Below, piece by piece: positions 17,702 through 26,797 of a DNA stretch of 64,000 bases. The stretch is from Cyclobacteriaceae bacterium. GTDB lineage: Bacteria > Bacteroidota > Bacteroidia > Cytophagales > Cyclobacteriaceae. Location of the stretch: assembly GCA_028285685.1 (NCBI GenBank), contig JANQOR010000038.1, positions 1-64,000 on the forward strand. Direction: 5' to 3'. A program made the position numbers and the translations under genes. The notes beneath the pieces are model-generated. The model saw only the letters and a list, made by a program, of their open reading frames with translations, did not search any database and was not told where the DNA came from. Numbering within the stretch: position 1 is the first letter of the stretch; each line of letters opens with the position of its first letter.

Positions 17702-19102
17702 ATGAGAACTTACAGCAAACTCTTCATTTTAACAGCCCTGATCACAGCCACTTTTTTGACCCATGCTCAAGAATACGATGATATGTATTTCTCTAAGAAG
17801 GATCGAAAAAAACTAAAGCCTGTTGTCAAGGAAGAAGTTCAATCTGCATCAGAGAATTCGTCTTCATTTTTAAGCAGACAGATAGCGCAAAACAATGAAC
17901 TAGCAGAAAACTATACCGCCAATGAAGTTAGCCAGGAAGCTATCGACAAGTACAAGAAATTGGATGAAGCACCTGATGCGAATCTGGTAGAAACGAATGC
18001 TAATTATTCTAATCCAGGGGAAACGTATCAGCAAGAATATTACGATGATGGATATGTAGAAGAACCTGTTGTAGTAAATAACTACTACTATAATGATCCA
18101 TGGGCATATAATGCCACATGGCGAAGATTTCGCAATCCATGGAGATTCGGTTCGAGCTTTGGCCTTTCTTTTGGCTGGGGACTTGGGTGGAGAGCATCCT
18201 TTGGATGGGGATACGATCCTTTCTGGGATCCTTACTATGCAGGGTTTGGGTGGGGATGGAACAACCCGTGGACTGGAGGATTTGGTTGGGGTTGGAATGA
18301 TCCCTGGTTTGGCGGGTTTGGTTGGAACAATTTCTGGTGCCCTCCTTATTATCGAGGGACATTTGCCAGAGGTTTCTATGGTGGCTACTACGGAGATAGA
18401 TATTATAGGGGAGAAAGGATAGGCAGGAATGTTACAAGAGGACCTAGAAATTCACGTGGTGGGACGGTATCATCTTCCGGTCGAACTAGCAATGTTAGAA
18501 ATGTCTCTGTCGCCAATTCAGTAAATGATACAAGAGACTATAGCTCAACTCAAGCCAGATACCTGGAGCAATCCAGAAGAAGTGCGAGAATCTCCAGTGC
18601 GAATGGACGGACTGTAACAAGTTCACGCAGAAGTGGCAATATCTCTGATGCAACAAGAAGTAATTCCAGCAGGAACGGGTCTTACACCAGGAGTTCCGAT
18701 CGATCTAGCTCCACTAGAAACAGAGCAGGATCAGTGAGTTCATCACGTTCTTCCAGAAATAGTTCGGGAAGTATAAGATCTGCCTCATCGAGAAGTAGGA
18801 GCAGCTCAGGGTCAGTCCGTTCTAGCTCCGGAAGCAGAAGCAGCTCCGGATCAATCAGATCAGGTTCCAGGAGTCGAAGCAACTCGGGTTCATTCAGATC
18901 TTCTAGCCCATCTAGAAGCAGAGGCAGTTCAAGTTCATTCGGATCATCTAGTTCCTCGAGGAGTAGAAGTAGCTCAGGATCTTTTAGATCTTCCGGTTCT
19001 TCAAGAAGCTCAGGTTCCGTAAGATCATCTGGCTCCAGAGGTTCTTCAAGTAGATCATCCGGACGATCCAGTTCTAGATCAAGTCGATCAAGAGGCAACT
19101 AA
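17702..19102 (+). CDS. Exported low-complexity protein: Trp/Gly/Phe-rich middle and Arg/Ser-rich tail
   Basis: 466 residues from ATG 17702 (a GTG sits at 17696). Signal peptide ending FLTHAQ. Residues about 25-120 are charged and helical. Residues about 130-235 are built of repeats such as GFGWGWNNPW and GFGWNNFW, with many Tyr. From about 245 to the end the sequence is almost only Arg, Ser, Gly and Asn in RSSSGS/SRSSSGSIRS-type repeats, strongly basic. No enzyme motif is seen. WG-rich exported proteins occur in Bacteroidota, but their role is unknown. A structural, envelope- or polymer-binding role is only a guess. A long acidic frame on the opposite strand of the tail is a by-product of codon bias. 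Confidence 0.75.
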   Translation: MRTYSKLFILTALITATFLTHAQEYDDMYFSKKDRKKLKPVVKEEVQSASENSSSFLSRQIAQNNELAENYTANEVSQEAIDKYKKLDEAPDANLVETNANYSNPGETYQQEYYDDGYVEEPVVVNNYYYNDPWAYNATWRRFRNPWRFGSSFGLSFGWGLGWRASFGWGYDPFWDPYYAGFGWGWNNPWTGGFGWGWNDPWFGGFGWNNFWCPPYYRGTFARGFYGGYYGDRYYRGERIGRNVTRGPRNSRGGTVSSSGRTSNVRNVSVANSVNDTRDYSSTQARYLEQSRRSARISSANGRTVTSSRRSGNISDATRSNSSRNGSYTRSSDRSSSTRNRAGSVSSSRSSRNSSGSIRSASSRSRSSSGSVRSSSGSRSSSGSIRSGSRSRSNSGSFRSSSPSRSRGSSSSFGSSSSSRSRSSSGSFRSSGSSRSSGSVRSSGSRGSSSRSSGRSSSRSSRSRGN

Positions 19103-19124
19103 AAAGGTCAAAATATCAAAACTC

Positions 19125-20657
19125 ATGAAAAAGACACTCATACTTGGTTTAATATTACATTCCGTTATATCTAATGCCCAACAGGGACCATTTGGATATT
19201 ACAAGGATGCACTGATATTTAGCCAAACAAATACCTTGTATGGAAGTACTGCAAGAATCCAGGGAATAGGGGGTGCCTCTGTTGCGTTGGGTGGTGATTT
19301 AAGCTCAATTTCATCTAACCCGGCAGGACTTGGCTTCTTTAATCGAAGTGTTTTTACGGTAACTCCATCATTAGATTTCATCACTTCAAAATCAGAGTTT
19401 ACCATTCCTGATCAGGGCTTTTCCGGATCTGTTGAAGAGTCATTTAAGAATAACCTCAACTTCTCGAATATCGGAACGGTTGTCAACTTCACAAAAGGAG
19501 ATTACACCAATGACAAGTTCAAAGGAGGATCTTTGGGAATTTCACTCAACCGACTTAATGGGTTTCATCTTGTCCGAAATTATGTAGGAGCGAATGACCA
19601 TAACTCCATTCTGGACTCGTTCTTGGACAATGTCGGGCAGACTCAACCAGGCGATCTTGGTGGTTTTGAAGCCGGAGCTTACGATCAATATTTAATCAAC
19701 CCGACATTTGATGCGGATGACAATATCAATGGCTATGACTCCTTCATTACTGGATTTCCAGTCCAGTCAGAGACCATAAAAGAGTCAGGGTCTCATTATC
19801 AGCTGAATATCGCCTGGGGAGGTAATTATGATGATCGACTTTATTTCGGGGGTGGAATGGGTATTCAGATACTGAACTACCAACTGCGAAGAAATTACCT
19901 GGAAAACCAGTTTGAGCCAGCACCATTTATTAATAGCATTTCAATTCTTGACGATCTTGAAGTAAGAGGTGCAGGAATCGATTTCAATTTCGGTACTATC
20001 GTCAGACCTGTTGAGTTTCTAACGATAGGAATTAACTATACCTCACCATCATTTATTTCGCTAGATGAAGAAGGATTCTTCGATGTAGATGCCAACTGGA
20101 AAGGTGGAACTGAAGTGACTGAAACGGACGAAGGAGGAGGTGAGACAACCATTGATCTTGGCACCATTGATCCGTATAGAAGCGACCTATTCGTCTCCGA
20201 ATACAAACTGAGGACACCGTCTAAAATTTCGGTAGGATCGGCTCTGTTTATTGGGAAAAGTGGATTTCTTTCTGGAGATGTCGAGTTCGTAGACTATTCC
20301 AATGCTAGTATCAATTCAACTGATTTTCTTGAATCTGCGGATAATGATGTAATTGAAGATATCTATACATCTGTAATGAACATACGTGTCGGTGGGGAGT
20401 ACAGAATCGATAACTTCAGACTCAGAGCGGGCTATGCTCTGTTCCCTAGTCCTTACAAAAACTCCGACTTGCAGGATCGCACGAATTTGACATTTGGATT
20501 TGGATATCGAACACGTGACTACTTCCTTGATTTTGCGGTCGTAAATAGTGAAACAAAATCTTTGTACTCCCCCTATGAGATCGCCAATGATCAACCCATT
20601 GTCGAGACGGATGTTCAGAATACTTCCGTATCTGTGACTTTCGGGCTTACTTTTTAG
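19125..20657 (+). CDS. FadL/OmpP1-family outer-membrane protein
   Basis: 510 residues with a signal peptide (LILGLILHSVISNAQQ). After it comes the FadL-like N-terminal plug region: ARIQGIGGASVALGGDLSSI, SSNPAGLGFFNRS, the NPAGL motif being diagnostic. Amphipathic beta strands run to the end (VSVTFGLTF, with C-terminal Phe). It would form a barrel for uptake of hydrophobic compounds; the substrate is unknown. It ends 11 bases inside the convergent aroK gene. Confidence 0.88.
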   Translation: MKKTLILGLILHSVISNAQQGPFGYYKDALIFSQTNTLYGSTARIQGIGGASVALGGDLSSISSNPAGLGFFNRSVFTVTPSLDFITSKSEFTIPDQGFSGSVEESFKNNLNFSNIGTVVNFTKGDYTNDKFKGGSLGISLNRLNGFHLVRNYVGANDHNSILDSFLDNVGQTQPGDLGGFEAGAYDQYLINPTFDADDNINGYDSFITGFPVQSETIKESGSHYQLNIAWGGNYDDRLYFGGGMGIQILNYQLRRNYLENQFEPAPFINSISILDDLEVRGAGIDFNFGTIVRPVEFLTIGINYTSPSFISLDEEGFFDVDANWKGGTEVTETDEGGGETTIDLGTIDPYRSDLFVSEYKLRTPSKISVGSALFIGKSGFLSGDVEFVDYSNASINSTDFLESADNDVIEDIYTSVMNIRVGGEYRIDNFRLRAGYALFPSPYKNSDLQDRTNLTFGFGYRTRDYFLDFAVVNSETKSLYSPYEIANDQPIVETDVQNTSVSVTFGLTF

Positions 20658-21123
20658 AAAAAAGACTTCTTACTTGAGCGTAGCTTGAAACCGTGTGATG
20701 AGCTAATTCATACCACGGTTTCCTTTTTTTATGTAGGGCCGTGATGTCGTATTTCTTCATGAGAGGCCTTGTTTCATCGTCCTTCAATCGCCCTTTGATC
20801 TTTTCCAACGAAGCATTGAGATAAATGGTCGTCCCATTGGCATTCATGTTGTCCATGTTATCGAAAAAACAGGGGGTGCCACCTCCTGTTGCTAAAACGA
20901 ATTGATCATTTTCTGCAATCACTTTTCTTAATTGATCTCTTTCCAACACTCGAAAATGATCTTCCCCTTGGCTTTTAAAAATTTCGGGTATGGAACAGCC
21001 AGAAGATGCAACGATCTCATTGTCAAGGTCCAGAAAGGGTAGTCCAATTTCTTCAGCTAGCTTTTTTGCAAAAGATGATTTGCCTGAAGCCGGCAAGCCA
21101 ACCAAGAAAATCCTGGTGCTCAT
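20647..21123 (-). CDS. aroK: Shikimate kinase
   Basis: 158 residues. Walker A GLPASGKSS (9-17), substrate-binding LDLDNEI, the EDHFRVLE Arg, ATGGGTP and the lid Arg in DETRPLM all match shikimate kinase, which phosphorylates shikimate in chorismate synthesis. It is the last gene of a leftward operon; its ATG overlaps the stop of the DoxX gene. The 3' end overlaps the FadL-like gene by 11 bases. Confidence 0.93.
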   Translation of the reverse strand: MSTRIFLVGLPASGKSSFAKKLAEEIGLPFLDLDNEIVASSGCSIPEIFKSQGEDHFRVLERDQLRKVIAENDQFVLATGGGTPCFFDNMDNMNANGTTIYLNASLEKIKGRLKDDETRPLMKKYDITALHKKRKPWYELAHHTVSSYAQVRSLFSKK

Positions 21124-22211
21124 CTATTCAACAGCTCGGCTACATCATCCGATAGCGGCGTATCGTTGTAGTGCCATTTTTCAACAACAGTCCCATCCTT
21201 TACCAGCCACACTCCGGGATTGGATCGAACGATGGTTTTCAAAACGGTAGCATCTGCAAAAAAGTAGGGAGCTCCCAGTTGATGTTTGTGTCGGAATGCT
21301 TCAAAAGCTGCCGAACCGGACGAGGTTAGGATCCAGGTTTCAAAGCCTGAATTGAGTAAAGTGAGATTCCTCAGTCGGTCGATTTCTTTGATGGAAGTTT
21401 TTTCAACATCGTGGATGATGATCAGCAACTTGTTACCAGTTAGCAAATCGTCTGTAAAATCACCGTCATCGTTCCAAACACTTAAGTCAGTAATCTTAGG
21501 TTCAGCCCATGGATTCAGGGTTCTGGATTTAACAAAAGTATATCCGGGCTCGGTTGGATACTTTTCGAACTTGTACTGTTTACCGTCTTTTTCAACAGTG
21601 TACTCAGTTCTCAACGGTTCAGAGGCTTTCATAAGACTTGGAATGTGGCCTCCAATTTTATAAGCTCTAAAATCGATGAAGGGCAAATGCATAATTGCAT
21701 AGATCGCAATGCCAATCATGACAACAGCAATGCCGCCCACAGTTATCTCCCGAATCATCGGTTTTAGCCAGGATGTATATTCACCTCTTTTGAGGAATAT
21801 GACAACAATCAACGCCAACAAGATGATGTCTTTGTAGAAGGACTGCCACGGTGTGAGTTTTATCGCATCACCAAAACAACCACAATCGGTCACTTTGTTG
21901 AAGTAAGCCGAATAAAAAGTCAGAAAGGTGAAGAAAACGATCATTCCCAGCAATATCCAGGCAGTTATCTTGACTCGGTAGCCGAGCACCAGTGCAATTC
22001 CCAAGACCACTTCTAACACACTAAGAAAGACACTAAGAAAGAGCGCTGCTGGAACAAACCATTCAAAAAAAGGTGCAATATCATAAGCAAATACCTGGAA
22101 ATACTCTTCTAACTTTATTGCCGTACCTGCAGGATCATTCACCTTGATCAGTCCTGAAAAGATAAAAAGAGCACCGACCGCATACCTTGCAAATTCCTTG
22201 ATTATGTTCAT
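21120..22211 (-). CDS. DoxX/MauE-like membrane protein with thioredoxin-like C-terminal domain
   Basis: 363 residues. Four helices at the N-terminus (residues about 5-150) with the motif KVNDPAGTAIKLEEYF and the vicinal-type CxC pair DCGCFGD between helices, then a further membrane helix (about 155-175). The rest is soluble and resembles a thioredoxin-like fold (LLIIIHDVEKTS, SNPGVWLVKDGTVVEKW) but has no cysteine, so the only Cys in the protein are the CxC. This is the Bacteroidota BT_3928-like architecture. It overlaps both neighbours by four bases. A redox role is inferred. Confidence 0.85.
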   Translation of the reverse strand: MNIIKEFARYAVGALFIFSGLIKVNDPAGTAIKLEEYFQVFAYDIAPFFEWFVPAALFLSVFLSVLEVVLGIALVLGYRVKITAWILLGMIVFFTFLTFYSAYFNKVTDCGCFGDAIKLTPWQSFYKDIILLALIVVIFLKRGEYTSWLKPMIREITVGGIAVVMIGIAIYAIMHLPFIDFRAYKIGGHIPSLMKASEPLRTEYTVEKDGKQYKFEKYPTEPGYTFVKSRTLNPWAEPKITDLSVWNDDGDFTDDLLTGNKLLIIIHDVEKTSIKEIDRLRNLTLLNSGFETWILTSSGSAAFEAFRHKHQLGAPYFFADATVLKTIVRSNPGVWLVKDGTVVEKWHYNDTPLSDDVAELLNR

Positions 22212-22753
22212 TGTTCTTCCATAAGTTTAATAAGACAAAAAACAGAGTAGTTGATCATGTCCTGATAGTTCGCGTCAACCCCTTCCGAGATCAATGTTTT
22301 ACCGGCATTGTCTTCGATTTGTTTCACTCGCATGAGCTTCATAAGGATGATATCCGTCATAGAACTCACTCTCATCTCTCGCCAAGCTTCGTCGTAATCA
22401 TGATTTTTGTCCGCCAGAAGTGACAATGTTTCTTTGGAAGCTCCATCATACATGGGTTCTAGCGTTGAAAATGGAATCTCTGTTTCGTCGGTACCATTTA
22501 GCTTCATCTGGATAAGTGCGATGATACAATAGTTGATAATTCCCTTGAATTCGTTAGCGATATCCTCACCAACTTTTTGTTCGCCCTTTTCTTGTATCGA
22601 TCTGATTCTCTGGGCTTTGATGAGGATCTGGTCTGTAATTGATGGGAGCCTCAAAATTCTCCAGGCAGTCCCGTAGTCTTTTGTTTTCTTAGCGAAAATA
22701 TCCTTACACTCAGAGATGATATCTAAATATTGCTGCTCGGTTTCGATATTCAT
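22208..22753 (-). CDS. DUF1599 protein with internal duplication
   Basis: 181 residues, cytoplasmic. Two halves repeat the same pattern: KDYGTAWRILRLPSITDQIL (about 23-42) and HDYDEAWREMRVSSMTDIIL (about 117-136), each followed by a helix with basic residues and INYxxxxLI. This is the DUF1599 family of Bacteroidota; relatives look like helical nucleotide-binding folds, but function is unknown. It is the first gene of the DUF1599-DoxX-aroK operon, with four-base overlaps. Confidence 0.88.
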   Translation of the reverse strand: MNIETEQQYLDIISECKDIFAKKTKDYGTAWRILRLPSITDQILIKAQRIRSIQEKGEQKVGEDIANEFKGIINYCIIALIQMKLNGTDETEIPFSTLEPMYDGASKETLSLLADKNHDYDEAWREMRVSSMTDIILMKLMRVKQIEDNAGKTLISEGVDANYQDMINYSVFCLIKLMEEQ

Positions 22754-22787
22754 TGCGTCAGTCCATGTCTTTCGTTTAGTCCATAAC

Positions 22788-22795
22788 TACATTTG
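22788..22795 (+). promoter_or_regulatory. Candidate -7 box for folP-cdaA
   Basis: TACATTTG matches TAnnTTTG; no good -33 element is seen. The implied leader of about 50 bases contains a small GTCGA/TCGAC hairpin. Confidence 0.4.
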
Positions 22796-22853
22796 AATAG
22801 TAAGCGTCGAATCGTCGACTGTTATTTTGAACTAAAGCCACAAAACTAACCCA

Positions 22854-23687
22854 TTGAATACCAAACATACTATCAAAATCCGTGGAGAAATTTTGGATCT
22901 TTCAACGCCAAAGGTGATGGGCATAATCAACGTAACACCTGACTCTTTTTTTGAGGGAAGTAGAGCTATATCAGACGATGATCTTTTAAAAAAGGCCATG
23001 CAAATGCTCGAAGATGGAGCGGATTTTCTAGATGTTGGTGGTTATTCTTCCAGGCCAGGTGCTGAGGACGTCGGCGTAGAGGAAGAGCTGGATAGAGTTG
23101 TAAATGCAATAAACTTAATCCTTACTGAAAATCCTGACGCAGCTATTTCAGTGGATACCTTTCGCGCAAGGGTGGCTCGTGAGGCCATAAATGCCGGAGC
23201 TGTAATGGTTAATGACATCTCATCGGGCGCTCTTGACAGTGGGATGTTAGAAACCGTAGGCGATCTCGATGTTCCTTACATCGGGATGCATATGCGCGGA
23301 ACACCACAAACCATGAAGGAACTTACCGACTATGACGATCTCATAGCCGATGTTGCTTCCTTCTTTTCTCGCACAATCGAACAATGTAAACAGCATGGAA
23401 TTCACGACCTAATTGTGGATCCTGGATTTGGATTTGCGAAAACCATCGAGCAAAATTTTCAACTGCTTAACGTCCTCGACTACTTCAGATATTTAGGTAA
23501 ACCAATGTTGGTTGGCTTGTCCAGAAAATCCATGATTTATCGATCACTAAATATTACCGCTGATGAATCGTTAAATGGTACAACGACGTTAAATACTGTA
23601 GCTTTGTTTAAGGGTGCAAGCATCCTTCGTGTACATGATATTAGGGAGGCTGTTGAAGTAGTAAAACTGGTTAATCAATTGTCGTGA
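22854..23687 (+). CDS. folP: Dihydropteroate synthase
   Basis: 277 residues from TTG 22854, since no ATG precedes the domain. DHPS signatures: KVMGIINVTPDSFFEGSR, DVGGYSSRPGAE and VDPGFGFAKTIEQN. It condenses 7,8-dihydropterin pyrophosphate with p-aminobenzoate in folate synthesis. Its stop overlaps the GTG of cdaA, so the two are translationally coupled. Confidence 0.95.
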   Translation: MNTKHTIKIRGEILDLSTPKVMGIINVTPDSFFEGSRAISDDDLLKKAMQMLEDGADFLDVGGYSSRPGAEDVGVEEELDRVVNAINLILTENPDAAISVDTFRARVAREAINAGAVMVNDISSGALDSGMLETVGDLDVPYIGMHMRGTPQTMKELTDYDDLIADVASFFSRTIEQCKQHGIHDLIVDPGFGFAKTIEQNFQLLNVLDYFRYLGKPMLVGLSRKSMIYRSLNITADESLNGTTTLNTVALFKGASILRVHDIREAVEVVKLVNQLS

Positions 23688-24574
23688 TCTTTGGATTTCA
23701 AATAGGGTTTTTAGATATCGGGCTCAAGGATATTTTTGATATTCTTCTAGTCACAATCCTATTGTCTCAGGTCTACAAATTGATGCGTGGCAGTGTAGCT
23801 ATTAAGGTGTTTGTTGGCTTCCTTTTCCTCTATCTTATCTATTTAGTCGTCAACGCACTTCAGATGGAGCTTCTGAGTACCATTCTTGGCCAGTTCATGG
23901 GTGTGGGAGTCTTGGCAGCAATCATCTTATTTCAACAAGAAATTCGAAAGTTTTTGCTGATGGTCGGAAGAACCGGGTTTTCAGAGGATGGAAATTGGTG
24001 GAAGAACGTAAAGTTCTGGACGCAGAACGGCCGTACTCAGAGAGCTAATATTACTCCAATTACTGAGGCGGTTAAGTCACTTGCTGGTTCAAGCACTGGT
24101 GCTCTGATTGTGCTATCCGTTGACTCACCCCTGAAATTCTATGCGGAGTCAGGTGATGCAATGGACTCAATCGTTTCGAAGAGATTGTTGCTTGCGATTT
24201 TTAACAAGTACAGCCCGCTGCACGATGGAGCAGTTATAATCTACAAAAACAGGATTGTGGCGGCTCGATGCATCTTGCCAGTGACTGAGCGTGATGATAT
24301 ACCAGCCCAATATGGGTTACGACACCGGGCTGGACTTGGAATGTCTGAAAATACCGAGACCTTCATTATCGCTGTTTCAGAGGAAACAGGTCAAATTTCC
24401 AGCATGCAAAACGGCGAGGTTTCACACAACATCTCCTCCCAGGAATTGAGAAAGCAGATCAACAGGTACCTGCACGAGCCTAAGGAGGTGAAGAAAGAGA
24501 CTGAGAAGAAGGAAGAGACAGAGAAGGAAGAAGGGCTCGAAAAAGATCCTCAGGTTGTTCCAACAAGTTCGTAA
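23684..24574 (+). CDS. cdaA: Diadenylate cyclase CdaA
   Basis: 296 residues from a GTG overlapping folP. Three N-terminal membrane helices, then the DAC domain with Asp181-Gly182-Ala183 (HDGAVI) and Arg213-His214-Arg215 (LRHRAGLG), the conserved catalytic motifs for joining two ATP into c-di-AMP. A Lys/Glu-rich tail (from about 265) is probably disordered. No CdaR-type regulator gene is adjacent. Confidence 0.94.
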   Translation: MIFGFQIGFLDIGLKDIFDILLVTILLSQVYKLMRGSVAIKVFVGFLFLYLIYLVVNALQMELLSTILGQFMGVGVLAAIILFQQEIRKFLLMVGRTGFSEDGNWWKNVKFWTQNGRTQRANITPITEAVKSLAGSSTGALIVLSVDSPLKFYAESGDAMDSIVSKRLLLAIFNKYSPLHDGAVIIYKNRIVAARCILPVTERDDIPAQYGLRHRAGLGMSENTETFIIAVSEETGQISSMQNGEVSHNISSQELRKQINRYLHEPKEVKKETEKKEETEKEEGLEKDPQVVPTSS

Positions 24575-24577
24575 AAC

Positions 24578-24733
24578 TTAGCCCTCTACGTCTCCACCAT
24601 AGGTATCTGAAAATTCAGCCTCAGCTTCGGTGGCTTGACTTTCAATCTCCGGTTGTGGATCGTCTGCCTCTGAGCAAGCACTAAAAGCTACGACGGATAA
24701 AAGGCATAAAATTGCTTTGATCGTGGACTTCAT
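24578..24733 (-). CDS. Small acidic lipoprotein
   Basis: 51 residues, ATG on the minus strand at 24733. Signal LLSVVAFSAC gives lipidated Cys20, followed by a 31-residue acidic tail (SEADDPQPEIESQATEAEAE, then FSDTYGGDVEG). The mature peptide has only two glycines near its end and no fold is evident. It is convergent with cdaA (three bases between stops) and divergent from the histidine kinase gene. Such tiny lipoproteins are easy to miss; expression is unproven, but the signal and lipobox are convincing. Confidence 0.65.
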   Translation of the reverse strand: MKSTIKAILCLLSVVAFSACSEADDPQPEIESQATEAEAEFSDTYGGDVEG

Positions 24734-24818
24734 CTATGAGGTTTTTTTGTGGTTCTTAACTGTAAGATAAGGCCTTTGTGAGAATTACACTTTGACGTGG
24801 TTTGATTAACTTAATACT

Positions 24819-26708
24819 ATGTTTCGCCCTGCCACGCTGCTATTCTTTTCGATTGCCTGTTTTTACACTGTTGCTCAAAACCAATCTTTATTGGACTCGC
24901 TCATTTTTGAGGCTAGAGCAGCCCAAGACGACAGTATCAAAGTTTCGTACCATTACGAGCTTTGTTATCAATGGGCTGCCTACAATTTTGACTCATCCAT
25001 GTGGCACGCCAGGAAAATGGATGTGATCGCGAAAAAATCTGGAAATCAAATCCTGGAATATCAAGCGCAAGTTGCCAAAGGCCTTGCTCACGATTATCAG
25101 TACACGTTTGACAGTGCTATTTTTTATTACACCAAAGCTTGGGCCCTGGCTGAAGAAATCGGATACAAAAAAGGTGTTGCTGTCTCTAATTTCAATATCG
25201 GTGTCGTTCACTACTATTCCGGCGAGATGGAAAAAGCCATTGATAAATACCTGGAAGCTGAACCTGTGTATGTTGAGATCGGCGATGATCGAAATCTCGG
25301 CATACTTTATAACAATATGGGACTTATCTACCGGAAAACGAAGAAGCATGAACTTGCTCGGGATTCCTACCTAAAGTCATTAGAAATTAAGCGTCGTCGA
25401 AATGATATAGCGGGAGTCATGAGTACGTTAACCAATCTTAGTTCGGTGTACCAATTTATGGAGGAGTTTGAAAAAGCAAAGGAAGCATCAGAAGAAGTGA
25501 TCAAGCTAGCCAAAGAACATGATAATCAAGGTGCATACCTGTTTGAACTGGTGAGTCTTGGAAAGATATATGCGGCCACTGGCCATCTGGATGAATCTTT
25601 AAGTTTATACGAAGAAGCTGAAAAACTATTAGGTGAAAATGAGCCCTATGCCTTCAGAACTCACATTTTCCAGCAGCTTGGAGGTTTTTATGTTAAAAGA
25701 GGTGCTTATGCCAGAGCCAAGAAATATCTGGATATTGTTGCTGAGTCAGTCGGTGAGTCAGAATTGGACATTCAGCTGGATCACTATTTGACACTTGCAG
25801 ATTATTTCAGAGCCACGAATCAAAATCTCAAATCACTTAAGGCATTTGAGATGGCCTTTAAAATCAGGGAGACGATGGTGGACAATGAGGTAGCAGAAAA
25901 AACAACGGAGTTAGAGCAATTGTATGAGAAAGAGAAAAGAGAGAAAGAAATCACTCGATTAAGCCTTGAAAACAATTTGACACAGTTAAGGATTGAGAAA
26001 GCGACGAGAGAAAGAAATGCGTTGATAGTCGGAGCATTGTTGGTTGTGTGTCTTGCGATAATGTTTTATTCTCTTTTTCGGCAAAAGAAAAAATCGTTGT
26101 CCGAGCGCGAAATTTTATTAAAAGAGATACATCATCGAGTGAAAAACAACCTCCAGATTATTAGCAGCTTGCTAAATCTCCAGGCTGGTTCTCTCGAAGA
26201 TGAAGTAGCGATCGATGCAGTGAAGGAGGGTCAAAATCGAGTCAGGTCGATGGCACTGATTCATGAAAAATTGTACCTAACCGACAACCTGAGTGGTATT
26301 GCGGTAGACGATTACATTCAAAATTTGTCAGGGACGCTTCAAAGGTCCTTTGGGGTTGATGAAGAACAAATTAAAACGCATTTTGATATTCAAAAGCTCA
26401 AACTCGACATTGATACATTGATTCCTCTAGGACTAATACTTAATGAACTCATAAGCAATGCCTTCAAGCACGCCTTTCCCGATGGGGAGGGGAGTGTTGA
26501 GCTTAGCCTGCATGAAAATCACAAAACATTGGATCTGTCAATAAAAGATAGTGGTCCCGGTTTTGATGAAACAGCTTTGGAAAAAAACAACTCATATGGG
26601 TGGAAGATGGTCAAATCTCTTTCCAAAAAGCTTAAAGCAGACATTGATATTAAATCACAAGCCGGAACGGAAATATTAATGAGAATCAAGAATTATCAAC
26701 TTGTCTGA
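24819..26708 (+). CDS. TPR sensor histidine kinase (HisKA_2 type)
   Basis: 629 residues. Signal peptide (ACFYTVAQ), about eight TPR-like helical repeats in the periplasm (residues 60-360, e.g. GVAVSNFNIGVVHYYSGEME), a coiled coil, one membrane helix (about 405-425, LIVGALLVVCLAIMFYSLF), then a cytoplasmic kinase. The phospho-acceptor is in EIHHRVKNN (His438/His439) and the ATPase has the N box LNELISNAFKH and G box DSGPGFDE. A LytTR response regulator follows 89 bases downstream and is the probable partner. Confidence 0.93.
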   Translation: MFRPATLLFFSIACFYTVAQNQSLLDSLIFEARAAQDDSIKVSYHYELCYQWAAYNFDSSMWHARKMDVIAKKSGNQILEYQAQVAKGLAHDYQYTFDSAIFYYTKAWALAEEIGYKKGVAVSNFNIGVVHYYSGEMEKAIDKYLEAEPVYVEIGDDRNLGILYNNMGLIYRKTKKHELARDSYLKSLEIKRRRNDIAGVMSTLTNLSSVYQFMEEFEKAKEASEEVIKLAKEHDNQGAYLFELVSLGKIYAATGHLDESLSLYEEAEKLLGENEPYAFRTHIFQQLGGFYVKRGAYARAKKYLDIVAESVGESELDIQLDHYLTLADYFRATNQNLKSLKAFEMAFKIRETMVDNEVAEKTTELEQLYEKEKREKEITRLSLENNLTQLRIEKATRERNALIVGALLVVCLAIMFYSLFRQKKKSLSEREILLKEIHHRVKNNLQIISSLLNLQAGSLEDEVAIDAVKEGQNRVRSMALIHEKLYLTDNLSGIAVDDYIQNLSGTLQRSFGVDEEQIKTHFDIQKLKLDIDTLIPLGLILNELISNAFKHAFPDGEGSVELSLHENHKTLDLSIKDSGPGFDETALEKNNSYGWKMVKSLSKKLKADIDIKSQAGTEILMRIKNYQLV

Positions 26709-26797
26709 ATTCTTTGCAATGTTGTTGTATTCGGTCAGTAACACTAAAGTCTTCCCCAAAGATCAAAAATTAACAGCTGGTTGCTTAACTTAATAGA

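Noticed and set aside
18682..19098. Minus-strand acidic Leu/Glu/Asp-rich frame of 138 residues
   Set aside because: It is the antisense of the Arg/Ser-rich tail; its composition follows from the repeated AGA/TCA codons.
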